Assembly (NCBI RefSeq): GCF_002101775.1 | Contig: NZ_LQPI01000023.1 | Coordinates: 124,001 to 188,000 of the forward strand | Direction of reading: 5' to 3' | Length of the DNA stretch: 64,000 nt | Origin: Mycolicibacter nonchromogenicus | Lineage (GTDB): Bacteria; Actinomycetota; Actinomycetes; Mycobacteriales; Mycobacteriaceae | Shown: piece by piece, positions 36,375 through 44,697 of the stretch | How positions within the stretch are numbered: the first letter of the stretch is position 1 | Layout: every line of letters begins with the position of its first letter | Position numbers and translations under genes: made by a program | Notes under the pieces: generated by a model | The model's database searches: none | Seen by the model: the letters and a program-made list of their open reading frames with translations, nothing else | Told to the model about the DNA's origin: nothing

Positions 36375-37133
36375 TCACTTCGGCGCGAAGCGCTGACCGG
36401 CGTCCAGGCGGATGCATTGGCCGTTGAGCATGGGATTCTCCACGATCGCGGCCGCCAGCTTGGCGTACTCCTCGGGCCTGCCCAGCCGCTTGGGGAACGC
36501 CGCGTCCTTGGTCAGCACGGCGGCGAACTCGTCGGGGATGCCCTCGGTGAGGCCGGTGGCGAACAGACTGGGAGCGATCGCCAGCACCCGGATGCCGACA
36601 CTCCCCAGATCGCGGGCCATGGTCAGGCTCATCCCGGCGATCGCCGCCTTGGCAGCCGTGTAGGCGACCTGCCCGATCTGGCCCTCGAACGCCGCGATCG
36701 AAGAGGTATTGATGATCACGCCGCGCTCTTCGTCTTCTGGCTCATTGGTGCTCATGTGCCACGCCGCGAGCCGGCTGATGTTGAAGGTCCCGACGACGTT
36801 GAGATCCTGGGTGCTGCGAAACGCCTCCAGGTCGTGCGGCCCGTCCCGTTTGATCGTTCGTTGCCCGATACCGCCACCCGCCGTGGTGACCGCGATGTGC
36901 AGCCCGCCCAACGCCTCGACTGCCTCGTTCAGCACGCGCTCGGTACCGGCGAAGTCGGTGACGTCGACTTCGAAGAAGCGCCCGCCGATCGACTCGGCGA
37001 CTTCCTTACCCTTGGACTGCGGCCGGTCCAAGATCGCCACGTGGGCACCGCGTTTGGCCAACAGCTCCGCCGTCGCCTTTCCGAACCCCGATGCACCGCC
37101 GACGATGATCGCGCGCTTGTTCTCGATCTCCAC
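36375..37133 (-). CDS. Short-chain dehydrogenase (HSD17B10/3-hydroxyacyl-CoA type)
   Basis: A 252-residue classical SDR. The nucleotide motif is GGASGFGKA, the catalytic Ser is in NTSSIAAF and Tyr-Lys in YTAAK. The sequence layout (AIIVGG, ...TGLTEGIPDEFAAVL) matches 3-hydroxyacyl-CoA or 2-methyl-3-hydroxybutyryl-CoA dehydrogenases. I prefer the second GTG (VEIENKRA), which has an AGGGGAG site five bases upstream; the first GTG lies only 6 nt earlier. It is preceded by its own operator. Confidence 0.88.
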   Translation of the reverse strand: MEIENKRAIIVGGASGFGKATAELLAKRGAHVAILDRPQSKGKEVAESIGGRFFEVDVTDFAGTERVLNEAVEALGGLHIAVTTAGGGIGQRTIKRDGPHDLEAFRSTQDLNVVGTFNISRLAAWHMSTNEPEDEERGVIINTSSIAAFEGQIGQVAYTAAKAAIAGMSLTMARDLGSVGIRVLAIAPSLFATGLTEGIPDEFAAVLTKDAAFPKRLGRPEEYAKLAAAIVENPMLNGQCIRLDAGQRFAPK

Positions 37134-37195
37134 GAACACTCCCCTTGCTTGGACACGACGATCCGGGACTCGCCCGGCGCCTATACTATAGCTCT

Positions 37196-37215
37196 TCCCG
37201 TAATACGTTCAGTAT
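37196..37215. promoter_or_regulatory. Shared operator upstream of the SDR
   Basis: On the minus strand ATACTGAACGTATTACGGGA, 13 of 20 matches to the 27350 copy with both half-sites recognisable. It lies 63 nt before the SDR start and after the preceding minus-strand gene, so the SDR likely has its own promoter. Confidence 0.5.
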
Positions 37216-37248
37216 GGCGTACGCGAGGGCGAGCGCAGGCCCCGGTGC

Positions 37249-37737
37249 TCAGTGGATGAATCGGCCGGCGACTCTGGCCAGCAGCGAGCGGATACGCGGC
37301 GAGAGGTAGACCGCGAATACTCCGTTGAAGATGTCCTCGCGCAGCCTGGTCAGCGTCGAGGTCTTGATCCGCCAAACACCGTCGACCTTTTCGTAGGTCT
37401 CGGTGTAGTGGCCGTAGCCGCGCAGGTTGACTCCGAATCCGAAGCGCACCACGTCTTCCAGCGCCCACACGCCGTGCGCCGTGCTCGGCGAGTCCAACTC
37501 GATGTCGGGGGCGTGAACCTGGTGGACGGTGGGCTGGCCTCGCAGGCTCTTGCGGGTGAAGTCCACGAATTCGTCGGCGCCGACAATGAGTTTGCCGCCC
37601 GCAGCAGAGGTGTCACTGACGAAGTCATCGGTGAACAGCGCGCGCCAGGCCACCCAGTCTTTGGCGTCCAGGTAGCGGCAGTAGCGGGACTTCAGGCGTT
37701 TGATCGCCTCGATCTGGGCCGCGACGTCGTCAGCCAC
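37249..37737 (-). CDS. SnoaL-like/NTF2-fold protein
   Basis: A 162-residue NTF2-superfamily protein. IEAIKRLKSRYCRYLDAKDW and WRALFTDDF are typical of the polyketide-cyclase-like SnoaL_4 group. Such proteins act as small dehydratases, isomerases or epoxide hydrolases, or as structural partners, in catabolic clusters. It overlaps the DUF35 gene by 8 nt and is the last gene of the iclR-headed operon. The exact reaction is not known. Confidence 0.8.
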   Translation of the reverse strand: MADDVAAQIEAIKRLKSRYCRYLDAKDWVAWRALFTDDFVSDTSAAGGKLIVGADEFVDFTRKSLRGQPTVHQVHAPDIELDSPSTAHGVWALEDVVRFGFGVNLRGYGHYTETYEKVDGVWRIKTSTLTRLREDIFNGVFAVYLSPRIRSLLARVAGRFIH

Positions 37738-38152
37738 GATCGGTCACCGGCTGGTAGCGCAGCATCGTGACGTCGTGTTCGGGATAGTCGCAGAACACCG
37801 GCTGCACCCGCATTCCGACCGCCAGATCAGCAGGATCGGCGTTGACCAGCTCGGTCGAGAACCGCGGACCCTCATCCCATTCGACTATCGCCAGCAGTTG
37901 CGGAACCGCGTCGGCGAAGTGCGGTCCGACCGGGCGGCGCGCCACGGTGAAGGAGTACAGCGTGCCCATCCCGGAGATCTCGCGCCATTCCAGGTCGTCG
38001 GCCAGGGTGCGCGGCGCACGCACGCGCGGATAGAACACGTAGCGCTCCGACGACGGCGAGTACTGGATCACGATGCGGTGCTGCGCCAGCGCATCCCAGA
38101 ACGGAGCAGTGGTGGGCGTCTTCACCGGCATAGGCCGTTCGAAACTCATCAT
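37730..38152 (-). CDS. DUF35 OB-fold protein lacking zinc-ribbon cysteines
   Basis: A 140-residue homologue of the DUF35 acyl-CoA-binding partner. The layout is the same (FWDALAQHRIVIQ, then an OB-fold from SGMGTLYSFTVARRP), but the four zinc-ribbon cysteines are missing: the ribbon reads YSPSSERYVFYPRVRAP. It lies 5 nt after the Ltp gene and is coupled to the NTF2-like gene. It should form a complex with that Ltp protein. Confidence 0.85.
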   Translation of the reverse strand: MMSFERPMPVKTPTTAPFWDALAQHRIVIQYSPSSERYVFYPRVRAPRTLADDLEWREISGMGTLYSFTVARRPVGPHFADAVPQLLAIVEWDEGPRFSTELVNADPADLAVGMRVQPVFCDYPEHDVTMLRYQPVTDRG

Positions 38153-38157
38153 GTCCG

Positions 38158-39366
38158 CTAATCCCCCTCCAGGACGAGGGCCGTCTGTTCGGAAAGTATT
38201 CCGCCGTTGCCCGATACGAAGGCCCGGTTACAGTCCGCCACCTGCGCGGCCCCGGCGCGGCCCATGATCTGGCGGGTCGCGTCGCAGACGTGGTGCATGC
38301 CGCCGGCCAGACCGGCCTGGCCGAATCCGAGTTGACCTCCCGCGGTGTTGAGCGGGAAGTCGCCGCGGAAGGTCAGGTCGTGATCGGCGAGGAACTGCAT
38401 ACCTTTGCCCTTCTCGCAGAACCCGGCATCCTCCAACGACAACAGCACGGTGATCGTGTAGCAGTCGTAGATGGACACCATGTCCATGTCCGCGCGGGTC
38501 AGCCCGGTCATGGCAAAGGCGGTGTCGGCGGCCTCGCGGATCGGGGTCGCCAGCAGATCCGCGGCGTAGGTCGGTGTCTTGAACGGCACGTGCTCACCGA
38601 ATCCCTTGATCCATACCGGGCGGTTACGGGACCGCTTGGCGGCCTCGGCGCCGGCGATCACCACGGCGGCGCCACCGACGCACGGCATCACGATCTCCAG
38701 CATGTGCAGCGGGTCGGCGATCACCGGGCTGGCCAGGACGTCCTCGACGGTCAACGGGGTGTCCCGCCAGATAGCGCCGTCGGTGTGATTGGCGTTGATG
38801 CGCTGGTCGACAACGAGTTTGGCCATCGCCCGCTCGTCATAGCCGTAGACGGCGCCGTAGCGAGTGGCGACCTGACCGTACGGGCCGTTCTGCCCCAGGT
38901 TGCCGTAGGGAATCTCGAACTCGGCCTGCGGGGAGCCGTATTGGTTGCTCGACGAACCGAAGAACATGGCGTCGACCAGTGGTCTGGGTTTACGTTCCGA
39001 CATCGGGGTGATGTAGCGGGCCGGCAACGCGCACAGCACCACATCGCAGATGCCCAGTTCGATCGCCGCCGCGGCGCGCCAGACCATGGCTGCGGCGCTG
39101 GCCCCACCCAGGTCCACGATCTCGGCGAAGCGCGCTGGAACTCCCAGGTACTCGGCGATCGTCGACGGCACGAAGATCTCGGATTCGGCCAGGTGTGAGG
39201 TGACGATGCCGTTGACGAGTTCGCCCGGCAGGCCCGCGTCGGCCAGCGCCGCCGCGCTCAGCTCGGCCCACTGTTCCAGGGTGAACGGGGCCGGGGTGGC
39301 CTTGTTCATCTTTTCGGGCGGCAGCTCGACGTAGCCGACGATCGCGGCGTCTCCACGTAATCCCAT
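38158..39366 (-). CDS. Ltp2-like thiolase-fold aldolase
   Basis: A 402-residue thiolase-fold protein. The nucleophilic Cys of thiolases is replaced by Gly (DLGGASAAAMVW), and SIYDCYTITVLLSLEDAGFC keeps the Tyr-containing motif of the Ltp2 group. This pattern fits a retro-aldolase that splits a beta-hydroxyacyl-CoA side chain with its DUF35 partner, coded next. In the first Ltp/DUF35 pair of this island the Cys is kept, so the two pairs probably do different steps. Confidence 0.87.
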   Translation of the reverse strand: MGLRGDAAIVGYVELPPEKMNKATPAPFTLEQWAELSAAALADAGLPGELVNGIVTSHLAESEIFVPSTIAEYLGVPARFAEIVDLGGASAAAMVWRAAAAIELGICDVVLCALPARYITPMSERKPRPLVDAMFFGSSSNQYGSPQAEFEIPYGNLGQNGPYGQVATRYGAVYGYDERAMAKLVVDQRINANHTDGAIWRDTPLTVEDVLASPVIADPLHMLEIVMPCVGGAAVVIAGAEAAKRSRNRPVWIKGFGEHVPFKTPTYAADLLATPIREAADTAFAMTGLTRADMDMVSIYDCYTITVLLSLEDAGFCEKGKGMQFLADHDLTFRGDFPLNTAGGQLGFGQAGLAGGMHHVCDATRQIMGRAGAAQVADCNRAFVSGNGGILSEQTALVLEGD

Positions 39367-39382
39367 GTGGGTGTCCTTTATC

Positions 39383-41602
39383 TCACTTGCGGGGCAGGCC
39401 GAGAATCATCTGGGCGATGATGTTCAGCTGAATCTCCTTGGTGCCGCCGCCGATCAGCTCGGCCGGTGACAGCAGGTACGGCTCCACGACGGCCGGATCG
39501 GAATCGGCGACCATCGCCAGGCGCCCGACGGTGGCCAAGGTGGCACGGAAGGTGCGGCGCAGCAGAACATTCATCGCCACTTTGGCGATGCTCGAGGCCG
39601 CCCCGAAGCCCTCGCCGTCGAGCAGCCTGATGGTTTCGCGGACGCCCAGCGCCCGGATCGCGTTGGCGTAGGCGTCGAGTTCGCCGAGTGCGCGCAGTGC
39701 GTCATCACGCGAGCGGCCCGGAGCCGCGGCGATGGCCCGCAGCGCCACAGCCCGGTCGTTCTCGACATATCCGCTGATGGCGGTGCGCTCCTGCGCCATG
39801 GTGGCGATCGCCAGCTGCCAGCCTTCGGTCGGTTCCCCGAGCAGCATCTCGTCGGGCACGAATACATCGGCGAGGAACACTTCGTTGAATTCGGCGGCTC
39901 CGGTGGCCATGACGATCGGCTGGACTTCGATCCCCGGCGAGCGCATGTCCACGATGAAGTAGCCGATGCCGCGATGCTTGGGCGCCGCGGGGTCGGTGCG
40001 GGCCAGCAGTGCGCCGTAGTCGGCGCGCTGCGCCGCTGATGTCCAGATCTTGTGGCCGTTGATGCGCCATCCGCCGTCGACCTTGACCGCGCGGGTGGTC
40101 AGCGACGCCAGGTCTGATCCGGCTCCCGGCTCGGAAAACAGCTGACACCAGGCCAGTTCGCCGCGCTGGGTCGGGGGAATCAACCGCTGCTGCAGTGCCT
40201 CCGGTGCTGCGCGAACCAGCGAGGGCAGGATCCATTCGGCGATGCCCAGTGACGGCCGGACCAGGCCGGGCCGTTTGGCGAACTCCTCGTTGATGATCAG
40301 TTGCTGCAACGGGGAGGCGTCGAGTCCCCACGGTGCGGGCCACTGCGGGGCAATCAGTCCGGCCTCGGCGATCAGCGTCCGCTGCGGGCCGGTTTCGAAG
40401 TGGGGGTAGTCGCCTTGGCGTCCCGGACCATCGTTGGCCAGCTCGGCGGCGGCGTCGAGGGTCGCGGCGACACCCGCGCGGAACTCGGCTTCGGCGCCGC
40501 CGAGATCAACCGTGAAGTCTCGCTGTTGTGCGACGGTCAGCTCGCCGAGCCGGCGAGACCACTCGGTGGCAGCGCCGATCGACGCGGCGATGGTGGTGGC
40601 GCGACGCCAGTACAGGTGCAGATCGTGTTCCCAGGTGAACCCGATCGCGCCGAACATCGTCAAGGTGTCGAAGACCAGGTCGGGACACGGCGCGACCGCC
40701 GTCAGCGCCGCAGTGGCGGCGGCGATGCGATGCTGCTCCACGGGCTCGGTGACGGCTCGCAACGCGTCCCAGGCTGCGGCGCAAGCCAATTCGGAGTTGA
40801 CCAGCAACATGGCCGCCTGATGCTGCAGTGCCTGGAAAGTGCCGATCCGGACGCCGAACTGCTCGCGGGTGTGTAGATGCGCGGTGGCCGCCTCGACGCA
40901 CCATCCGGAGATACCGGCGCACACCGCTGCGGCGAGGCCGACGGCGAGGTACTCCGCACGCTCGGCGTCGACTCCGGTCAAGACGGCGTCGGCGCTCACG
41001 GGGTGATCAGCCAGGGCGATCGTGGCCAGGTCGGTGAGCAGGTCGGTTCCGGTCACCGACCGGATGACTGCTCGGGCGGTGTCGATCACGGTCCACAGGT
41101 CGGTGCCGTCGTCGCGGCGGGCGCAGATCAGTGCGATACGGGCCGAGCGGGCACCGGAGATCACGTCCGAGGCACCGCTGATCAGCCAGCCGTCCTCGAC
41201 TCGTCGCGCGACGAAGTCCGACTGACCTGCCAGCACCACGGTCGCCGGAGCACCGGCGGCGAGGGCGCGTAGATAGTCCTCTCGCGCCGGTGTGGCCTCG
41301 GCAAGCAGACCCACCGCGCCGGCGGTCACTGTCGACAGCAGCGGACCTGGCAGAGACACCGTTCCCGCGGCCTCCAGCACCGCGGCGACGTCGAGCAGAC
41401 CACCGCCCTGACCACCGCACTGTTCCGGCAGATGAATCGCGTGAAACCCGTTTGCCACCAGATCGTCCCACCAAGAGGGAAGCTCCCCGTCCGCCATTGC
41501 GTCGAAAGCCTTGCGGGTGTCGGCAATCGGTGCGTGCCGTCCGGCGAACTGCCGTAATGACTCTCCGAGTTGGCGTTGTTCGGCACTGAGCGTCACGCTC
41601 AC
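39383..41602 (-). CDS. Fused acyl-CoA dehydrogenase, FadE34-like
   Basis: A 739-residue protein with two acyl-CoA dehydrogenase domains in tandem, about residues 1-350 and 370-739. The first contains LPEQCGGQGGGLLDVAAVLE and TREQFGVRIGTFQALQHQ. The second contains LFSEPGAGSDLASLTTRA, the FAD-binding WRINGHKIWTSAA, and GGGTKEIQLNIIAQMILG. A single-chain heterodimer of this kind is known from FadE34, which acts on steroid side-chain CoA esters. It is coupled to iclR (4-nt overlap). Ring-bearing acyl-CoA substrates are therefore plausible. Confidence 0.9.
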   Translation of the reverse strand: MSVTLSAEQRQLGESLRQFAGRHAPIADTRKAFDAMADGELPSWWDDLVANGFHAIHLPEQCGGQGGGLLDVAAVLEAAGTVSLPGPLLSTVTAGAVGLLAEATPAREDYLRALAAGAPATVVLAGQSDFVARRVEDGWLISGASDVISGARSARIALICARRDDGTDLWTVIDTARAVIRSVTGTDLLTDLATIALADHPVSADAVLTGVDAERAEYLAVGLAAAVCAGISGWCVEAATAHLHTREQFGVRIGTFQALQHQAAMLLVNSELACAAAWDALRAVTEPVEQHRIAAATAALTAVAPCPDLVFDTLTMFGAIGFTWEHDLHLYWRRATTIAASIGAATEWSRRLGELTVAQQRDFTVDLGGAEAEFRAGVAATLDAAAELANDGPGRQGDYPHFETGPQRTLIAEAGLIAPQWPAPWGLDASPLQQLIINEEFAKRPGLVRPSLGIAEWILPSLVRAAPEALQQRLIPPTQRGELAWCQLFSEPGAGSDLASLTTRAVKVDGGWRINGHKIWTSAAQRADYGALLARTDPAAPKHRGIGYFIVDMRSPGIEVQPIVMATGAAEFNEVFLADVFVPDEMLLGEPTEGWQLAIATMAQERTAISGYVENDRAVALRAIAAAPGRSRDDALRALGELDAYANAIRALGVRETIRLLDGEGFGAASSIAKVAMNVLLRRTFRATLATVGRLAMVADSDPAVVEPYLLSPAELIGGGTKEIQLNIIAQMILGLPRK

Positions 41603-42516
41603 GAGCTCTCCTCATGTTCTCCACGTGCGGTCCACTGCGATTGGATACGCACGGCCGTCTCTCGTACGGCCACCCCGAGATCGGCGACCTCCGAGGCGGT
41701 CAGGGTTGCCAGCGGGGCGGCGCTCACCGACATCGCCACCGTCCCGTCGATGTCGCGAATCGGCGCCGAGACACTGGCGATCGGATGGCGCTGGGTGCCG
41801 CCGGACAGCTCATCGGACAGGTAGTCGACGTCGGTGAGGTCGGCGAAGGCCGTGGCCACTCGCGCGGTGATCTCGTCGGGCTCGCCGTCGTCCGCCAGCG
41901 CCTGCAGCGCCGAGTACACCCGGATGTACTCGCGGCTCATCCGGTCGATCGCGTAGCCGCGCCGGCCGACCTCGTCGAGCACGGCGGCCAGCCGACGCCG
42001 CAGCCGCGGCGACGGTGCGCCCAGCCCGCTCAACCATGCCTGCCTGACCGAGTCGGCGGCGCCGGCGATGAACTCGCGGCCGAATGGCGCCACCAGCGGC
42101 ATCCGAAATCCCGGGCCCAACCGCAGACCGGCGATCGACTCTCCGACCGAATCGGTCACCACCACGGTTGCGCCTTGGCGAACCCCGAGAATCGCCTGGC
42201 GGCCGACCGCGTCGAAAAGCCGCTGCAGCTCTGGCCGGAAGGCCTGTCGACTCACGGGGCGGGCGAGCGCGGCCAGCGCCGGTCCCCAGGTATACCCACC
42301 CGACTGGCGGTCGCGAACCAGCCACTGTCGGCTCGCCAGGGTGGCCAGGATGGCGTGGCAGGTGCCGTGGCTGATGCCCAGGGTCTGCGAGATCTCCGAC
42401 AGCGTGAAGTGTCGCTGCGGGTCGGCGGCCAGCAGCTCGAGGATGCGCATCACCCGCTCGGTGGGCGGCGACGAGACCGGGCGGGCCGTGCCGTCCCCGT
42501 CGATCGCTGCCGTCAT
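41599..42516 (-). CDS. IclR-family transcriptional regulator
   Basis: A 305-residue regulator. The N-terminal winged helix-turn-helix (VMRILELLAADPQRHFTLSE, TLGISHGTCHAILATLASRQW) is followed by the IclR effector-binding domain. It is the first gene of a minus-strand operon with the fused dehydrogenase and the Ltp2/DUF35 pair, and its start codon overlaps a perfect AT-rich palindrome, so autoregulation is likely. IclR proteins often sense aromatic or other catabolic substrates. Confidence 0.9.
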   Translation of the reverse strand: MTAAIDGDGTARPVSSPPTERVMRILELLAADPQRHFTLSEISQTLGISHGTCHAILATLASRQWLVRDRQSGGYTWGPALAALARPVSRQAFRPELQRLFDAVGRQAILGVRQGATVVVTDSVGESIAGLRLGPGFRMPLVAPFGREFIAGAADSVRQAWLSGLGAPSPRLRRRLAAVLDEVGRRGYAIDRMSREYIRVYSALQALADDGEPDEITARVATAFADLTDVDYLSDELSGGTQRHPIASVSAPIRDIDGTVAMSVSAAPLATLTASEVADLGVAVRETAVRIQSQWTARGEHEESS

Positions 42517-42517
42517 A

Positions 42518-42546
42518 TTTTCGAAAAATACGTCGAATAGTCGACG
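42518..42546. promoter_or_regulatory. IclR-type operator region
   Basis: TTTTCGAAAA (42518-42527) is a perfect palindrome just upstream of the iclR ATG, and CGTCGA-ATAG-TCGACG (42531-42546) is a second exact inverted repeat beside it. It probably overlaps the iclR promoter. Confidence 0.5.
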
Positions 42547-42567
42547 CAGGCAAATCCGGCGCTGACC

Positions 42568-43392
42568 TCAGCCGGCTGCCGCCACCCGGGCCCGTTCTCG
42601 CAATGAGGCCACCACACCGCCGTCGTTGAGGATGTCGGTGCCGGTGAGGTAGCCCGCCTTGGCACTGACGCAGAACGCCAGCAGTTCGGCCATCTCCTCG
42701 GGCTTGCCCCAGCGCGGGACGGCGGCGTCGGCGACCAGCGCCCCGGCGCCGCCCTGCTCCTCCAACCGGCCCATCTCGGTGTCCACCGATCCCGGCGAGA
42801 TCGAGACGATCCGCAGCCCGCGGCCGTTGAACCGCTCGGCCTGCGCGCTGGAATACCAGCGCACGAAGGCCTTGCTGATGCCATAGGCCATGCCCGAACG
42901 CACTTCCGGCGGCATCGGTTCGCACGCCGCCGCCATGGCAGCGGTGAACGCGCCGGGGTCGCGCAAGGCCAGTGGGAACTGGTCTGTGGGAATCAGCTCC
43001 TCGGGGGTCAGGTACGCGGCCATCGATGCGACGTTGACGATCGCGGCCCCCTCCGGCGCCACGGCATAGAAGACCTCGTTGACGTTGAGGGTGCCGATGG
43101 CGTTGGTGCGCATCACGTAGTCGGCGTCGCCCATGCGGGGACTGACGCCGGCGGTGTGGATCACCGCGGTGACGGGTCCGATGCCGCCCGCGGTCGCGAA
43201 CAGCGCGGCGACCGCGTCGCTATCGGTGACGTCACAGTTGACGGTCACGACGTCGAACTCCTGCAGCACGTCTGCGGCGGCGTCCAGGCGGTCCTGCCGG
43301 ACATCGCAGAGCACGATGGGCTGCTCCCGGCCGATGATCTTGGCGGTGGCCAAGCCCATCCCGCCGGCTCCACCGGTGATCACTGCAACCAT
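42568..43392 (-). CDS. Short-chain dehydrogenase
   Basis: A 274-residue SDR. AVITGGAGGMG binds the cofactor, NVASMAAY holds Ser, and YGISK holds Tyr-Lys. ISPGSVDTEM and LNDGGVVA follow as usual. A much longer open frame runs upstream through the amidohydrolase gene and is not real; the ATG at MVAVITGG has a GGGAAGG ribosome site. It is 17 nt downstream of an amidohydrolase, so both are in one operon. Confidence 0.87.
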   Translation of the reverse strand: MVAVITGGAGGMGLATAKIIGREQPIVLCDVRQDRLDAAADVLQEFDVVTVNCDVTDSDAVAALFATAGGIGPVTAVIHTAGVSPRMGDADYVMRTNAIGTLNVNEVFYAVAPEGAAIVNVASMAAYLTPEELIPTDQFPLALRDPGAFTAAMAAACEPMPPEVRSGMAYGISKAFVRWYSSAQAERFNGRGLRIVSISPGSVDTEMGRLEEQGGAGALVADAAVPRWGKPEEMAELLAFCVSAKAGYLTGTDILNDGGVVASLRERARVAAAG

Positions 43393-43409
43393 CGCGCTAC
43401 CGCCTTCCC

Positions 43410-44672
43410 TCACGCCTTCGCCAGTTGCTTGTCGGCGTAGCGGCGCGCCCATTCGGCGCGCGACCGGATCGAGGTGTCCACGTCGGTCGCGGTGGCCCGC
43501 AAGGCTCCCACCGTCGCCTGCTCGCGCGGGGTGTGGGCGAACGGGTCCCAGCCGAAGAAGCGGCAGGAGTTCTCCCAGGTGATCTTGTTGATGTCGGAGT
43601 CGTCGGCGCCGGCGGCCTCCAGCTCGGCCAGCACCTGCTCGGGCGCGTCCGGCCAGAAGCAGTCCGAGTGCGGGTAGTCGCATTCCCAGGCGATGATGTC
43701 GATGCCGATCTCGTGGCGCAGCTTCAGCGACGTCTTGTCGGTGACGTAGCAGGCCAGCGAGTGTTCGCGGAACACCTCGGAGGGCAGCTTGTCGCCGAAG
43801 TCGCGGCGCAGCCATTTCTGGTTGGTGTAGTGCCGGTCGCTGCGGTCCAGGTAGAACGGGATCCAGCCGATACCACCCTCGGAGAAGGCGAATTTCAGGT
43901 CCGGGTAGTTGCGCATCGCCGGACCCCACAACAGGTCCTGAGCGCACATCGCCGAGATCTGGGTGGCCAGGATGATCAGGTTGTCGATCGGGGCGTTGGG
44001 GGCCATGCTGATCGCCCCGAAGCCGGTGCCGATGTGCAGACACATCACCACGCCGGTCTCCGACAGCGTGCGGAACACCGGGCCCCAGTACTCCTCATCG
44101 TGGTAGCTGGGCAGGCCCTCCAGGTGCGGCAGTTCGGGCATGGTGACCGCGCGGCAGCCCTTGGCCGCCACCCGACGAATCTCGGCGCACATCGCTTCGG
44201 GGTTCCAGGTCGGCAGAATCGCGATCGGGATGAAGCGGCCGGGATAGGAGCCGGCCCACTCGTCGATGTGCCAGTCGTTGTAGGCCGACACCATCACCAG
44301 GGTGACGTTCTCGCGGGTCATGTTGAGGTGGCGCGCGGAGAACCCGGTGAAGGTCGGGAAGCACATCGAGGCAAGGATGCCGTTGCGGCTCATGTCGCGG
44401 ACCCGCTCGTGCACGTCATAGACGCCGGGGCGCATCTCGGCGAAGCCGGCCGGGTCGCGGCCCCACTCCTCGGCCGGCCACGACACCACCGCGTTCAGCC
44501 CGCTGACGCCCTGCGGCCGGCCCTGATACATCCACTGGTCGACGCCTTTTTCGTCGGTGACGACGATGGGCGCCTCCGCCTTGTACTTGGCCGGGACGTG
44601 ATTGAGGAACATGTCGGGGGGCTCCACCACGTGGTCGTCGATGCTGACCAGGATCAAGTCGTCGATGTTCAT
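43410..44672 (-). CDS. Amidohydrolase-2 family hydrolase (2 of 4)
   Basis: A 420-residue TIM-barrel metal-dependent hydrolase. The metal motif is SIDDHVVEP and the C-terminal metal site is in ECDYPHSDC. FSEGGIGWIPFYLDR is a further conserved segment of this group. The start MNIDDLILVSIDDH was chosen over an upstream in-frame start because that one would overlap the AraC gene's start. It is divergent from araC with only 25 bp between the starts. Confidence 0.87.
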   Translation of the reverse strand: MNIDDLILVSIDDHVVEPPDMFLNHVPAKYKAEAPIVVTDEKGVDQWMYQGRPQGVSGLNAVVSWPAEEWGRDPAGFAEMRPGVYDVHERVRDMSRNGILASMCFPTFTGFSARHLNMTRENVTLVMVSAYNDWHIDEWAGSYPGRFIPIAILPTWNPEAMCAEIRRVAAKGCRAVTMPELPHLEGLPSYHDEEYWGPVFRTLSETGVVMCLHIGTGFGAISMAPNAPIDNLIILATQISAMCAQDLLWGPAMRNYPDLKFAFSEGGIGWIPFYLDRSDRHYTNQKWLRRDFGDKLPSEVFREHSLACYVTDKTSLKLRHEIGIDIIAWECDYPHSDCFWPDAPEQVLAELEAAGADDSDINKITWENSCRFFGWDPFAHTPREQATVGALRATATDVDTSIRSRAEWARRYADKQLAKA

Positions 44673-44683
44673 GTCCCTACTAG

Positions 44684-44689
44684 TACCCT
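44684..44689 (+). promoter_or_regulatory. -10 box of a leaderless araC promoter
   Basis: TACCCT ends 8 nt before the GTG of the AraC gene, matching the leaderless arrangement at 5704. It lies within the 25-bp gap to the divergent amidohydrolase. Confidence 0.5.
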
Positions 44690-44697
44690 GGAAAACC

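Noticed and set aside
43393..44043. N-terminal extension of the SDR at 42568 giving a 491-codon frame.
   Set aside because: The added part is a shadow of the amidohydrolase; the SDR nucleotide motif starts right at the internal ATG with a good ribosome site.
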